Shown piece after piece: positions 34,601-42,296 of a stretch of DNA of 64,000 bases. Source of the DNA: SIG78 sp045635745 (GTDB taxonomy: Bacteria; Verrucomicrobiota; Lentisphaeria; Victivallales; Victivallaceae). The notes under the pieces are model-generated. The model ran no database searches. It saw only the letters and a list, made by a program, of their open reading frames with translations, and was not told where the DNA came from. The position numbers and the translations under genes were made by a program. The stretch is taken from assembly GCA_045635745.1 (NCBI GenBank), contig JAZTWG010000051.1, positions 1 through 64,000 on the forward strand. The letters are read 5' to 3'. How positions within the stretch are numbered: the stretch's first letter is position 1; every line of letters begins with the position of its first letter.

Positions 34601-34713
34601 CGTTCTTTGCCGGGCAAGCTGAAGCAGTCAACGAAAAAAACGGTCTTGCTGTCTGGGATTTCCTGCTGCCGGAAGTCAAACCTGTTATCAAGTTGAAGAA
34701 AATAATCAAGTAA
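31687..34713 (+). CDS. Secreted multidomain glycoside-hydrolase-like protein
   Basis: A 1008-aa exported protein. It has a Sec signal peptide (about 1-23, ending QAGA). Then come a beta-sandwich region (about 25-175) and a CBM9-like domain (about 190-390; DDCNTVFLFDEKRQCGWQFA). A long TIM-barrel-like region follows (about 400-770) with GMGPDEPSNGYDKF, where an acidic catalytic residue may lie. Next is a Rossmann-like domain (about 785-900; KLLYVPAMNYTAPEISAKLL and WVEDGGTMVVFDP) resembling the beta-galactosidase trimerisation domain. It ends in a small beta domain (VGKGKIIYFAIQPFG). The overall plan recalls GH42-like enzymes, but I cannot assign the family or catalytic pair. A GGAG site and ATGA overlap couple it to the regulator. 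Confidence 0.72.
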   Translation: MKKANIGILLTAVSILAAGQAGAVQPFYTETHSFERGVSMRTWPPKDQKKLSIETTDVGTGTKSMKITKDAKNITIYGAMSFRAPAPGVMIKRFQYKVNGNIPALNLNLNFNKKGGKQGSAGREKSTVELTASDKYQTFEQLFDVPKETAGVQYLMSFSGAPTEILLDMVGVSYMPDSLKVPVLKKMDFSADIDKNIWNARHLRYGFYVQGKLAAENTAVQLAADRSGLYFVFRNDSAGKPIAKVTERDGAVWNDDCNTVFLFDEKRQCGWQFAVNAANTQTDGELYQRIPGDPWRFRGAWNSDFKSRTAVTAKGWVSVFYIPYKVLGIDGNKPYELKFNLARENKSNRENSTFNSYKGKFVDIANWGTLSSTVNNIVMTRSRNTEDVKFAVKRPQAKFQTLLKKGTPGKYQLDVWTHGTSRTDFPKNVMARTSDEVFNSWLKELYRAWGEAGIGGRGWPWALAGGREIFENQVKTYNTKVPFFTHNSDHGRNARKNGAKLINPDSSYAVSVNDPAYRDAACRFIKSFVTSKNGELLKKTVKLGMGPDEPSNGYDKFFNPAINKKGADYLKEVDAVIRKDYGFGKFGSCFADGVAEKDLPFARIAFYRYWNNELYTSLKLFRDAFKSVLPDTPYHLMTDNNVAGQSIVDIANLNDIAEVMACDPYPTSTAAFYSMARAIYHTGFSTKVLHDLAPNAKIITMPQCFIYHGRHGDKNDMREWASQALKNGAEHLFWYCGNAPWEIFEDYAAMLELSKFVGSMDKLVLPQETKTLVWYSNFDKWAKKDFIQHALYSVYVMLGEGIKSNFRIISDTTVCKDQIKLDDYKLLYVPAMNYTAPEISAKLLKWVEDGGTMVVFDPNFMQYNIDGTLNSDRVKLVGAQVPATVKPLRQCSLIYQNKTLAVSMVANAVPPKGSRFESYVMPQIDGAKVIMTYSDKTPAAVERKVGKGKIIYFAIQPFGSSELALAPQSWHAFFAGQAEAVNEKNGLAVWDFLLPEVKPVIKLKKIIK

Positions 34714-34724
34714 AGGTGATCTCA

Positions 34725-35639
34725 ATGCAAAAGAAGAATTTTACCCTCATTGAACTGCTGGTTACTACTGCACAACAGAACTGTTTTTCAAAACTAAAAA
34801 GCAACACCTCCTTACGCCCGTCAGGGCGCACTTCACGCTTGACGCAGTCAAGCTCTTCACGTCTTCACACGCCGAAGGCGTTCTTCACTCAATCAGCGTT
34901 TACGCTGATTGAACTGCTGGTAGTTATTGCAATCATTGCCATACTTGCGGCAATGCTCTTGCCGGCACTTTCCGCTGCCCGCGAACGGGCAAGAGCTACC
35001 AGCTGTATCGGTAACCTGAAACAGATCGGTTTGGCGGCAACTATGTACCGCGATGACAACCTTGATTATTTTCTGCCTGCAAATAATGCCAATCCCAGCA
35101 CCAGCAGATGTCCGGGTGGGGCATATCATGGGTTGAACTTGCTGGCATCGTATTTTGCTGAACTCAAAAATACTGAAGGGTTCCGTTTTTACAAAGAAGA
35201 TACGACCTGGTTGGAGAAGCAGAAATTTCAGCATTTTGTCTGTCCAGCCGGTACCAGCGAAGGTGGCGCCATGAGTGGGGCGTTCAACTATGTTATGACC
35301 TGGTGTCTGACTTATAACTGGGGAACGACATATAAGAGTATTTTTACATTCCGCGGGTTGGAAAATGCGTTGATTTCATCGGAAAACAAGAGTTCTTACA
35401 ACTGTGCCCAGACTCCGGAAGATGTCTGGATGTTTGCCGATGCTGACAGTTCCAGCGGTAAATCATGGATCGGTAAGGGCAGCACCAAAAATATTTCCGG
35501 CACCCGGCATAACGGCATAGCGAACTTCGTAACCGTTACCGGTAGTGTGATGAGTGCCAAAGCCGAAGCCAACTACGGCAATGCTGCGACCAAAGGATAC
35601 GCTCTGCCCAAAAAGTATTGGCTTTACCATGACCGGTAA
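34725..35639 (+). CDS. Pseudopilin-like protein (DUF1559 type) with a duplicated prepilin signal
   Basis: A 304-aa type II secretion/pilin-like protein. It starts MQKKN followed by FTLIELLV (residues 6-13), but the hydrophobic helix does not continue. After 45 polar residues a second FTLIELLV (59-66) leads into the full membrane helix (VIAIIAILAAMLLPALSAARERA). The rest is a DUF1559-like globular domain with CIGNLKQIGLAATMY and, near the end, RHNGIANFVTVTGSV in the place of the usual H-x9-DG motif. The residues between the two signals are encoded by the insertion at 34763-34921. The prepilin peptidase site before the second copy is SA|F, with a leader of 58 residues instead of 6-25. It lies 11 nt after the glycosidase stop, with an AAGGTG site. 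Confidence 0.8.
   Translation: MQKKNFTLIELLVTTAQQNCFSKLKSNTSLRPSGRTSRLTQSSSSRLHTPKAFFTQSAFTLIELLVVIAIIAILAAMLLPALSAARERARATSCIGNLKQIGLAATMYRDDNLDYFLPANNANPSTSRCPGGAYHGLNLLASYFAELKNTEGFRFYKEDTTWLEKQKFQHFVCPAGTSEGGAMSGAFNYVMTWCLTYNWGTTYKSIFTFRGLENALISSENKSSYNCAQTPEDVWMFADADSSSGKSWIGKGSTKNISGTRHNGIANFVTVTGSVMSAKAEANYGNAATKGYALPKKYWLYHDR
34763..34921 (+). repeat. 159-bp hairpin-rich insertion in the pseudopilin gene
   Basis: The 14-bp sequence ATTGAACTGCTGGT occurs at 34749-34762 and again at 34908-34921; the 159 bp from the end of the first to the end of the second are extra. Inside are four short palindromes: 34815-34828 (CGCCC/GGGCG), 34837-34853 (GCTTGAC/GTCAAGC), 34869-34881 (ACGCC/GGCGT) and 34890-34911 (10-bp arms). 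They are spaced by short linkers containing CTTCAC. The length is exactly 53 codons and no stop is introduced. It looks like a small mobile or REP-like element that duplicated its target. Confidence 0.75.
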
Positions 35640-35666
35640 TATCTGATTTTTCATTAAAAAAAATTG

Positions 35667-35710
35667 CAATCTGGAGTTATAAATGCTATATTCTCCAGAT
35701 TGATTTTTTT
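35667..35710 (+). terminator. Rho-independent terminator after the pseudopilin
   Basis: A 10-bp perfect stem (CAATCTGGAG at 35667-35676, CTCCAGATTG at 35693-35702) is followed by ATTTTTTTT. It ends the regulator-glycosidase-pseudopilin unit 27 nt after the stop codon. Confidence 0.85.
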
Positions 35711-35747
35711 TATAACTCCATTTTTTTCAAATATAAGGAGTACAACA

Positions 35748-36671
35748 ATGTTTAAAAAAAGCTTATTTATGGTGTGCATGCTGACTTTGGCTGTATCTGC
35801 TTTGTCGGCAAAAGAACTCAAAGTTTTGATGATCGGCAACAGTTTTTCGGTTTGCGTGGGCAATTATCTGCCGCAGATCGTTGCCAAAGATTCCGCCAGT
35901 CAGCTGGTGTTGACCAGCGCTTATATCGGCGGATGCCAGCTGGAAAAACATTACAACAATCTGATGAAGGCCGAAGAAGATCCCAAGTATGTACCTTATT
36001 CGATCAAGGTTTGGAATTCGGAAAAAAATCCGGCAAAATGTGCAGTACGCAAAGGGAATATCAACGAGCTTTTGAAAAATAATCAGTACGACATTATCAC
36101 CATTCAGCAGGGCAGTATAAAGAGTTTTGATTTTTCATCTTACGAACCCTATGCCGGTGAAATCATAAAATATATCCGCAAATATCAGAAAAATGCTGAA
36201 ATCGTTATTCAGCAAACCTGGTCCTATCGCAGCGATTCACCGCGTTTCCCCTCGGTGGTTGCTGATCAGCAGGTTATGTATGACCAGCTCAAATCTGCTT
36301 ACGGCAAACTGGCGGAAAAATATCAGCTCCGGATCATTCCAACGGGCGATGCCGTGCAGATTTACCGGGCGGAGTCGCCGGTGAAATTCAAGGCTGTGCC
36401 GCTCAAAGATTTCAAAAAGCCTGCTCTGCCTTCTGATTACGGCGATGTGGTCGGCAAATTTGCGTGGCGGAAAAATAAAAAGACTGGAGAGTTTTATATT
36501 GGTGCTGACAGTCATCACCTTAATGATCGCGGCGACTATATGCAGGCGGCGTTGTGGTATATGTTTTTGTTTGGCAAAAAAGCTGATGATATAAAATTTG
36601 TGCCAGCAAATATTCCCGCTGCCGAAGCTGATTTGCTGAAAAAGTGTGCGGCTAAAGCTCTGGAAAAATAA
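35748..36671 (+). CDS. Secreted DUF4886 SGNH-like protein
   Basis: A 307-aa exported protein. The signal peptide (about 1-21) ends SALSA. Block I is VLMIGNSFSVCVGNYL with a candidate nucleophile Ser in GNSFS. Block III-like IITIQQGS comes mid-protein. GADSHHLNDRGDYMQAALWY matches the Asp-x-His end block. This order and these motifs are those of DUF4886, an SGNH-hydrolase relative whose substrate is unknown, possibly acylated carbohydrate. ATG 35748 has an AAGGAG ribosome binding site. It follows the pseudopilin terminator, so it has its own start or depends on read-through. Confidence 0.78.
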   Translation: MFKKSLFMVCMLTLAVSALSAKELKVLMIGNSFSVCVGNYLPQIVAKDSASQLVLTSAYIGGCQLEKHYNNLMKAEEDPKYVPYSIKVWNSEKNPAKCAVRKGNINELLKNNQYDIITIQQGSIKSFDFSSYEPYAGEIIKYIRKYQKNAEIVIQQTWSYRSDSPRFPSVVADQQVMYDQLKSAYGKLAEKYQLRIIPTGDAVQIYRAESPVKFKAVPLKDFKKPALPSDYGDVVGKFAWRKNKKTGEFYIGADSHHLNDRGDYMQAALWYMFLFGKKADDIKFVPANIPAAEADLLKKCAAKALEK

Positions 36672-36699
36672 AAGATATTTCTGAATAAAACAGATTTTA

Positions 36700-38628
36700 A
36701 TGAAAAATTTATGGCGGATAATCATGTTTTTTCTGCTGCCCGGCATGGTGCTGGGCGGCGGATGGATTGCCGCTTTTCTGCATTTGCCGGATGATGGTCT
36801 TGAACCATTAAAAGCGCTGACTTTTGCCGGCGTGCTGTGGAGTGTGCTGGCTTTTGCTGCTGTAAAAGCAGCCCATATCATGCATGCCGGGCGCAATTTT
36901 TATTACCTGACGGTCGTTTTTATGGCCGTCGGAACAACTGGCGGAGTCGGATTGGTGCGGCATATTGCCGGCAGCGGCTCTATCGAAGGCTGGGCGGGGA
37001 TCGCTTTTGCCGCAGTAGCTGCCGGCGGAATATTTTACGCTTTTTCAAGCGGCAGCTTCAAGCATATCGAGCGCTGGAGTCTGGTGCTGGGTATATTGCT
37101 TGCCGGAGCCGTCTGGCTTTTTGCATGCATCAGGATTCGTATGTCATGGATGGAAACACTGTTTTTCTATCTGGGTGAATTTCTGATTTTGAGTTGGGTG
37201 TTGGCTTCGCCATTTACCTGCCGCGGAGCAAAAATAAGCAGTTGGGTCTGGCGGTGCGGCCTGTTTGCCGCAGCAGTAATTGCATATTTTTTCTCTCCGG
37301 TATTTTCCTGCCCTTATTACGGCAAAGCTCCTGAATACTTTGCGGATGGATTGTGGGTCAAAACCTGGATCACCGGCAATGGATCGCGTTTCATATTGAT
37401 GGATCAAAACCGTAATTCCGGATATTTCACCGCCGCTGGCCGGGTTCTGATGTGGCGTGATGATGACGAATATCTTACTGCATCGCTGCCCGGATTGTTG
37501 AGCGTACTAAAAACATCCACGCCCAATATACAACTGGTTGCTTCCGCGCAATCCGTTCTGCCGCAGAATTTGCGAGCCATCACCGGTATCCGCCCGCGTC
37601 ACTTCCGCGTGCCCGGATCGCTGTTGGTCAATAAAAATACAGTCAGAAATCAATCTGTCAGTATGCTTTTTGACCGCAATCCGATCGTCAGCCGTCAGGA
37701 TTTGCTGCTGATAGCCGCATTGCCGGAAAATCAGTATCCGGCGGCGATCCGCCGGTTTGCGGAATACTTTTTTGTCGGATTGAATTCCAATGCGGTGACG
37801 GCTGTGCCGGCACATTTGTTGAAAAATCCGGCGCTTTTTACCTTTTTGCACGAAAAATTTGCTTATCACAGTGTGCTTTCTTCGCCCGGACATTTATGGA
37901 TCTTCAGCCACCGTCCGCTGGATTTGAGCGATAAAGCCATTGAAAAAAATCTGCAAGCTTTGTATGGCGAAGATTCTCCGGTACCGCCGGGAATGTATTC
38001 CACGCTTACCGGTGCCCAGATGGCGATCGGAAATGAGAATTTTATCATACCTCCGGAGAAAATCCAATGGGGCGGCAACCGCTGGTTTGGTGCATGGTGG
38101 TGGTGCCTGATTGCGGCGGGGGTGGTGATATTGTGGCGTTTTTTCCGGTTGTTTGGCGAACGGCGCAACATAATGTATTCTTATTTCAATACCATAGAAA
38201 CCGGTTTTGGTTCCATGGGGATATTTTTGCTGGCGCTGGCGCTGCTTTTGACTTATACCGGAGCTTTTATTCTGGTGATCGCGGTTGCAGCCTTGACTTG
38301 CGGATTGCTGCTTACAAGGTTTTCTGCCGGCGGCGTGTGGTTGGCAATTCCGGGTGCATTGAGCGTTCCTTTGCTGGTCATGGGCAGTAATGCGGGGTGT
38401 TTCTGGCTGCTGCCGGTCATGGCGCAGGCGGTCTGTTCTGCCGGATATCAGATTTTTGCTCCGGCCGGAAATATGATTGAGCGGCGTAAATTGCTTGAGG
38501 CATGGCATATTGGATTCATGTTGGCGGCGGCGGCAATGCTGGCGGTATGGTTGTGGAATATACCGCTGCTTTTTATCTGGGCGATATTTTCGGCAGCAAG
38601 AATACCGGGAATTTGGCAAAATAAATAA
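36700..38628 (+). CDS. Polytopic membrane protein, degenerate spermidine-synthase-like
   Basis: A 642-aa protein with about seven N-terminal membrane helices (1-205), a soluble domain (about 210-460) and about six C-terminal helices (465-640). The soluble part opens with GNGSRFILMDQN...GRVLMWRDDDEYLTASLPGLL. This resembles the N-terminal strand-hairpin and the DEY element of aminopropyltransferases. Later, QDLLLIAALPENQYPAAIRRF fits the post-catalytic strand and helix. The C-terminal YFNTIETGFGSMGIFLLALALL also matches membrane-fused spermidine synthases. The glycine-rich SAM-binding motif is missing, so polyamine synthesis is unlikely. The assignment is tentative and from pattern only. The start has no clear ribosome binding site. 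Confidence 0.55.
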   Translation: MKNLWRIIMFFLLPGMVLGGGWIAAFLHLPDDGLEPLKALTFAGVLWSVLAFAAVKAAHIMHAGRNFYYLTVVFMAVGTTGGVGLVRHIAGSGSIEGWAGIAFAAVAAGGIFYAFSSGSFKHIERWSLVLGILLAGAVWLFACIRIRMSWMETLFFYLGEFLILSWVLASPFTCRGAKISSWVWRCGLFAAAVIAYFFSPVFSCPYYGKAPEYFADGLWVKTWITGNGSRFILMDQNRNSGYFTAAGRVLMWRDDDEYLTASLPGLLSVLKTSTPNIQLVASAQSVLPQNLRAITGIRPRHFRVPGSLLVNKNTVRNQSVSMLFDRNPIVSRQDLLLIAALPENQYPAAIRRFAEYFFVGLNSNAVTAVPAHLLKNPALFTFLHEKFAYHSVLSSPGHLWIFSHRPLDLSDKAIEKNLQALYGEDSPVPPGMYSTLTGAQMAIGNENFIIPPEKIQWGGNRWFGAWWWCLIAAGVVILWRFFRLFGERRNIMYSYFNTIETGFGSMGIFLLALALLLTYTGAFILVIAVAALTCGLLLTRFSAGGVWLAIPGALSVPLLVMGSNAGCFWLLPVMAQAVCSAGYQIFAPAGNMIERRKLLEAWHIGFMLAAAAMLAVWLWNIPLLFIWAIFSAARIPGIWQNK

Positions 38629-38691
38629 TCGCGTGTATATTACAGCAATTTAATCAGGATTCTTAATAACTGTAAGCTGGAGTTGGGATTT

Positions 38692-40245
38692 ATGCGTTTT
38701 TGGGCAATTTTTGCATTTTTTGTCGTTGCGGCAATACTGCCGGCAGCGAATGATACATCTTCGATATTGGCAGTAGTCAATGGCCGGGCTGTTACGCTGG
38801 GAGAAGTTTTGCGCGAAAGTTCTTCGGCAGAAGCCCTGGCGCGGGCTTATGCTGAAAAAGGCGAAATTTCCGGCGAAACCGCCAAACTGCGTCAGGATGC
38901 CGTTGACCGGATCATTGACCGTCGGTTGCTGGTCGATGAATTTGACCGTCTGAAACTGGTTCTGGCTCCGCGGTATATTGAAAGTATGCTCGATGATCTG
39001 GCTGAAAATCTCGGTTGCCGTTCCCGTTCCGAGCTGGCTGCCAAGACGCGGGAGATGAATATTTCAATAGAGGATTTACGGGAAAAGGCCATCGAAAGAT
39101 TGAAAGCCGAAATGGTCATCGGCAGAATGTTTTATGCTGCCGGTGAACCGTCGCCGCAGGAAATGATGGAGTATTTTCAGAATAATCAGGGTAAATTTTC
39201 CAAGCCGGAACGTATCAAACTGGCGTTGCTTCTGCTGGCGGAAAATACCGGGTTGGAAACTGTGGAAAAGCTGCAGGAAAAATTGAAAAAATCACCGGAA
39301 AGCTTTGCTGAATCGGTCAGGGCATTTTCCTGCGGCCCCAACCGGGAGCAGGGGGGCGTAGTCGGCTTTATTGAGCGTAAAGCGCTGCGCAGCGAATTTG
39401 CTGCCGCATTACCGCAAGGCAGTTTATCTGCCAATTCAGTTTACGGACCGGTCAAGACTGCAGAAGGTACATATTTTCTGCAGATAGCGCAAATCGAGGA
39501 GGGATTTCTCGCGCAGTTTGCCGATCATCGCGATGAAATCAGGAAGATACTGCTGAAAAACTCGCGGGAAAAAGCTGTTGATGATCTGAAAAAGCGTTTG
39601 CGCAAACAGGCGGTGATCCGTTATTATTTTGGACACTTTTCTGTTCCGGTAACGGCCGCAGAAGTTGTCGATAAAAAAGTCGTAACCAGTGAAAAGAAAA
39701 TATCTTTCGCTGCAAAAAATCCCCAACCAGTAAAGAAAATGGAGAAAAAAACTATGGTAACTCTGAAGACCAACCATGGCGATATCAAACTTGAGCTTTT
39801 TGCCGATGCCGCCCCGAAAACCGTTGAAAACTTTCTTGAGTATGTCAAGAGCGGATTTTACAACGGCACATTGTTCCACCGCGTGATCGATGGCTTTATG
39901 ATCCAGGGCGGCGGTTTTGATCAGAACTTCAAGCAGAAGGCCACCCGAGCTCCCATTCAGAACGAGGCCGATAACCGCCTTTCCAACGAAATCGGCACCA
40001 TTGCTATGGCGCGTACCATGGATTCGCACAGTGCTACCGCGCAGTTTTTCATCAATGTAAACAACAACGATTTCCTTGACTTCCGTTCGCCCAGTCCGCA
40101 GTTCTACGGATATTGCGTTTTCGGTAAAGTTGTTGAAGGTATGGATGTGGTCAACAAGATCAAGACCGTGAAAACCGGCGGCAGAGCCGGTCATCAGGAT
40201 GTACCCAAAGAAGACGTGGTGATCCTCGAAGCCATTGCCGACTGA
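38692..40245 (+). CDS. Parvulin (SurA/PrsA-like) - cyclophilin fusion peptidyl-prolyl isomerase
   Basis: A 517-aa envelope foldase. A signal peptide (about 1-19) is followed by a SurA-like N-domain (ILAVVNGRAVTLGEVLRESS, about 25-150). A parvulin-type rotamase domain follows (about 155-265; RIKLALLLLAENT..., GGVVGFIERKALRSEFAAAL). After a Lys-rich linker comes a full cyclophilin domain (about 355-517) with GTLFHRVIDGFMIQGG, SATAQFFINVNNNDFLD and VFGKVVEGMDVV. The two isomerase types are unrelated, so this is a true fusion. The start at 38692 has GGAG 9 nt upstream. The internal site at 39741 may allow a separate cyclophilin product. Confidence 0.9.
   Translation: MRFWAIFAFFVVAAILPAANDTSSILAVVNGRAVTLGEVLRESSSAEALARAYAEKGEISGETAKLRQDAVDRIIDRRLLVDEFDRLKLVLAPRYIESMLDDLAENLGCRSRSELAAKTREMNISIEDLREKAIERLKAEMVIGRMFYAAGEPSPQEMMEYFQNNQGKFSKPERIKLALLLLAENTGLETVEKLQEKLKKSPESFAESVRAFSCGPNREQGGVVGFIERKALRSEFAAALPQGSLSANSVYGPVKTAEGTYFLQIAQIEEGFLAQFADHRDEIRKILLKNSREKAVDDLKKRLRKQAVIRYYFGHFSVPVTAAEVVDKKVVTSEKKISFAAKNPQPVKKMEKKTMVTLKTNHGDIKLELFADAAPKTVENFLEYVKSGFYNGTLFHRVIDGFMIQGGGFDQNFKQKATRAPIQNEADNRLSNEIGTIAMARTMDSHSATAQFFINVNNNDFLDFRSPSPQFYGYCVFGKVVEGMDVVNKIKTVKTGGRAGHQDVPKEDVVILEAIAD
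39741..39756 (+). promoter_or_regulatory. Internal ribosome binding site and ATG before the cyclophilin module
   Basis: GGAG at 39741-39744, a 9-nt A-rich spacer and ATG at 39754 fall exactly at the start of the cyclophilin domain (MVTLKTNHGDIKLEL). Translation from here would give a 163-aa cytosolic PpiB-like protein in addition to the exported fusion. This is sequence inference only. Confidence 0.55.
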
Positions 40246-40269
40246 TCGTTTTTTCTTGAGTTGTCGAAT

Positions 40270-40316
40270 GGCTGTTGCCAAACCTCGCAAGAGGCAAGCA
40301 ACAGCCGTTTTTTTTT
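40270..40316 (+). terminator. Rho-independent terminator after the isomerase gene
   Basis: A 9-bp stem GGCTGTTGC/GCAACAGCC (40270-40278, 40298-40306) encloses a nested CCTC-GCAA-GAGG hairpin and is followed by G and nine T. Confidence 0.88.
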
Positions 40317-40400
40317 GCTGCAGCCGGAAAAAAACAGCATGATGAAGAGAGCGTTTTTTAGCAACTGGCGCTGTTGATCTTTATTATCGGATCAGTGGCG

Positions 40401-41342
40401 TTACTCTTCAAATTTTATCTGCCGGTATATTTGCATAAAATCCTCGGGCAGGGGAGCTTCCACTTTGAGTGTTGCGCCGGTAAGCGGGTGCGGCAATTTC
40501 AATCGCCACGCGTGGAGCATCTGGCGCGGAACAGCGCAGCAGCTCCGGAGCCCGCCGTAGATTTCATCGCCCAGCACCGGACAGCCGATACTGGATAAAT
40601 GTACGCGGATCTGATGGGTACGCCCGGTGTAGATCCTTACCTTTATCAGCGAAACGGCTTGTTTGCCGATAAAACCGCTTTTTACAGTTTCGTATTCGCT
40701 TATTGCGAGTTTCCCATTGCGTTCCACGATTGCCATTTTCTGGCGGTTTACCGGATGACGTCCGATGAGATTTTCTATTCTGCCGCGCGCTTGGGCCGGG
40801 GTTCCGGCGGTTAAAGCCAGGTAAATCTTGCCGGTTTCCCGGTCGGCAAATGCCTGACAGAGTTTTGCCTGGGCTTCCGGAGTGCGGGCTACTGCCAGAC
40901 ATCCGGAGGTATCTTTATCCAGCCGATGCACGATCCCCGGGCGGCTGCCGTCCGGCAATTCTGCCGCGCGCAGTTCCGGATAACGGCTCAATATGGCATT
41001 GACCACGGTGCCGTCGGGATTGCCGGGGGCCGGATGCACTACGATGCCGGCCGGTTTATTGATAACTGCCATGGAGCTGTCTTCAAAAAGCAGCTCAAAT
41101 GCAAACTCTTCTGCTGCCGGCAGCGGATCATGATTTTGAACTTCCGGCAGTTCAACTTTTATCACGCCATTGGCCGGCAAGGCGGTTTTTGCGGTCAAAA
41201 CAACATCGTCATCAAGCTGTACCTTGCCTGATTTGATCAGCTTTTGCAGATAGGATCGGGAGTAATCAGGCAGCTGAATTGCCAGAAATTGATCCAACCG
41301 CATATTGCCTGTTTGCCCCGAAAGGTGAAGTTTGCGGATCAT
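40401..41342 (-). CDS. rluD: Ribosomal large subunit pseudouridine synthase (RluD-like)
   Basis: Converts uridines in helix 69 of 23S rRNA to pseudouridine. The 313-aa protein has an N-terminal S4 RNA-binding domain (about 13-70; MRLDQFLAIQLPDYSRSYLQKLIKSGKV) and the RluA-family catalytic motif HRLDKDTSG with Asp142. GRTHQIRVHLSSIGCPVLGD lies further on. S4 plus RluA is the RluD/RluC layout; RluD is favoured by overall length. Its ATG overlaps the lgt stop. Confidence 0.88.
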   Translation of the reverse strand: MIRKLHLSGQTGNMRLDQFLAIQLPDYSRSYLQKLIKSGKVQLDDDVVLTAKTALPANGVIKVELPEVQNHDPLPAAEEFAFELLFEDSSMAVINKPAGIVVHPAPGNPDGTVVNAILSRYPELRAAELPDGSRPGIVHRLDKDTSGCLAVARTPEAQAKLCQAFADRETGKIYLALTAGTPAQARGRIENLIGRHPVNRQKMAIVERNGKLAISEYETVKSGFIGKQAVSLIKVRIYTGRTHQIRVHLSSIGCPVLGDEIYGGLRSCCAVPRQMLHAWRLKLPHPLTGATLKVEAPLPEDFMQIYRQIKFEE

Positions 41343-42130
41343 GATTTCACCGTTTTATCCGGAGTTGCATTTTCCGGTGTGCGGAGAAATTTTATCAGCA
41401 GAAATGCCCCCGCCGGGATCATGGCAAAACCGATTACCTGGGCCGGAGTGAATCCCTGCAGAAAATCCGAGTGATCGCCACGGAAAAATTCATCCACAAA
41501 GCGTAGCACTCCATAGGCCAGAAGATAACTGGCCATAGGGACTCCACGTTTACTGTGCCTGACCAGATAGAAGAGTACTGCCGCAAGGATAATATTCAAT
41601 ATTGCTTCATAGATCTGCACCGGATGCAGCGGCAGGCTGCCGTAGCGCTTGAAGGGTTCAGTTCCCGGCGCGTAGGCAAATGCCCAGAATATTTCTGCAG
41701 GTTTGCCGTAACAGCACCCGTTGAAAAAACAGCCGATCCGACCCAGCGCATGAGCTGCCGCCAGCGCCGGTGATATAGCATCAAGCACTCTTAATACATC
41801 TGCTTTGCAAACTTTACGCACATACCAGATCACTGCGGCAAAGGCCAGCAGAAATCCGCCGTAAAAAACCAGTCCCCCCTGATCTATGCGGATTATCGCC
41901 GCCGGATTGGCGCGGTAAAAATTCCAATTTTGCACCACATAAAAGATCCGTGCACCAACAATACCGCAGATCATTGCCAGCATCAATATATTGGTGACCT
42001 GATCGCTGCTTAATGCCGCTTTATGCCGGTTTGCCTGAAACAGATACAAGGCCAGCAGAAAACCCGCCGCCGCCATCACTCCATACCATCGGAGTGAAAA
42101 ATTACCGACCTCAAGCAATATTGGATCCAT
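41339..42130 (-). CDS. lgt: Prolipoprotein diacylglyceryl transferase
   Basis: A 263-aa inner-membrane enzyme that transfers diacylglycerol to the lipobox Cys, the first step of lipoprotein maturation. It has seven predicted membrane helices. RWYGVMAAAGFLLAL near the N-terminus and ALGRIGCFFNGCCYGKP (the Lgt signature) are diagnostic. Likely clients in this window are the DUF3089 protein (55880) and perhaps the protein at 42901. It overlaps rluD by 4 nt and diverges from tRNA-Gln. Confidence 0.94.
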   Translation of the reverse strand: MDPILLEVGNFSLRWYGVMAAAGFLLALYLFQANRHKAALSSDQVTNILMLAMICGIVGARIFYVVQNWNFYRANPAAIIRIDQGGLVFYGGFLLAFAAVIWYVRKVCKADVLRVLDAISPALAAAHALGRIGCFFNGCCYGKPAEIFWAFAYAPGTEPFKRYGSLPLHPVQIYEAILNIILAAVLFYLVRHSKRGVPMASYLLAYGVLRFVDEFFRGDHSDFLQGFTPAQVIGFAMIPAGAFLLIKFLRTPENATPDKTVKS

Positions 42131-42255
42131 GTGTATTTCTTTCTGATTTATTGATTCTGTTATGTAAATTTTTATAAAATAGCTGTCTTTTCAGTAAATG
42201 TCAACTGCAAACAGAAACTTTGTTATAAAATCAACGTTTTTTTTACATTTTGAAA

Positions 42256-42284
42256 TTGCATTTTTCAGGTTTTGGCAGTAAATT
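42256..42284 (+). promoter_or_regulatory. Candidate promoter of tRNA-Gln
   Basis: TTGCAT (42256-42261), a 17-nt spacer and TAAATT (42279-42284) lie 12 nt before the mature 5' end of the tRNA. Confidence 0.45.
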
Positions 42285-42296
42285 ATCTCTTGAAGC

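Noticed and set aside
34815..34911. Rho-independent terminator inside the pseudopilin gene
   Set aside because: The palindromes are short and not followed by T-runs, and the reading frame continues intact through them.
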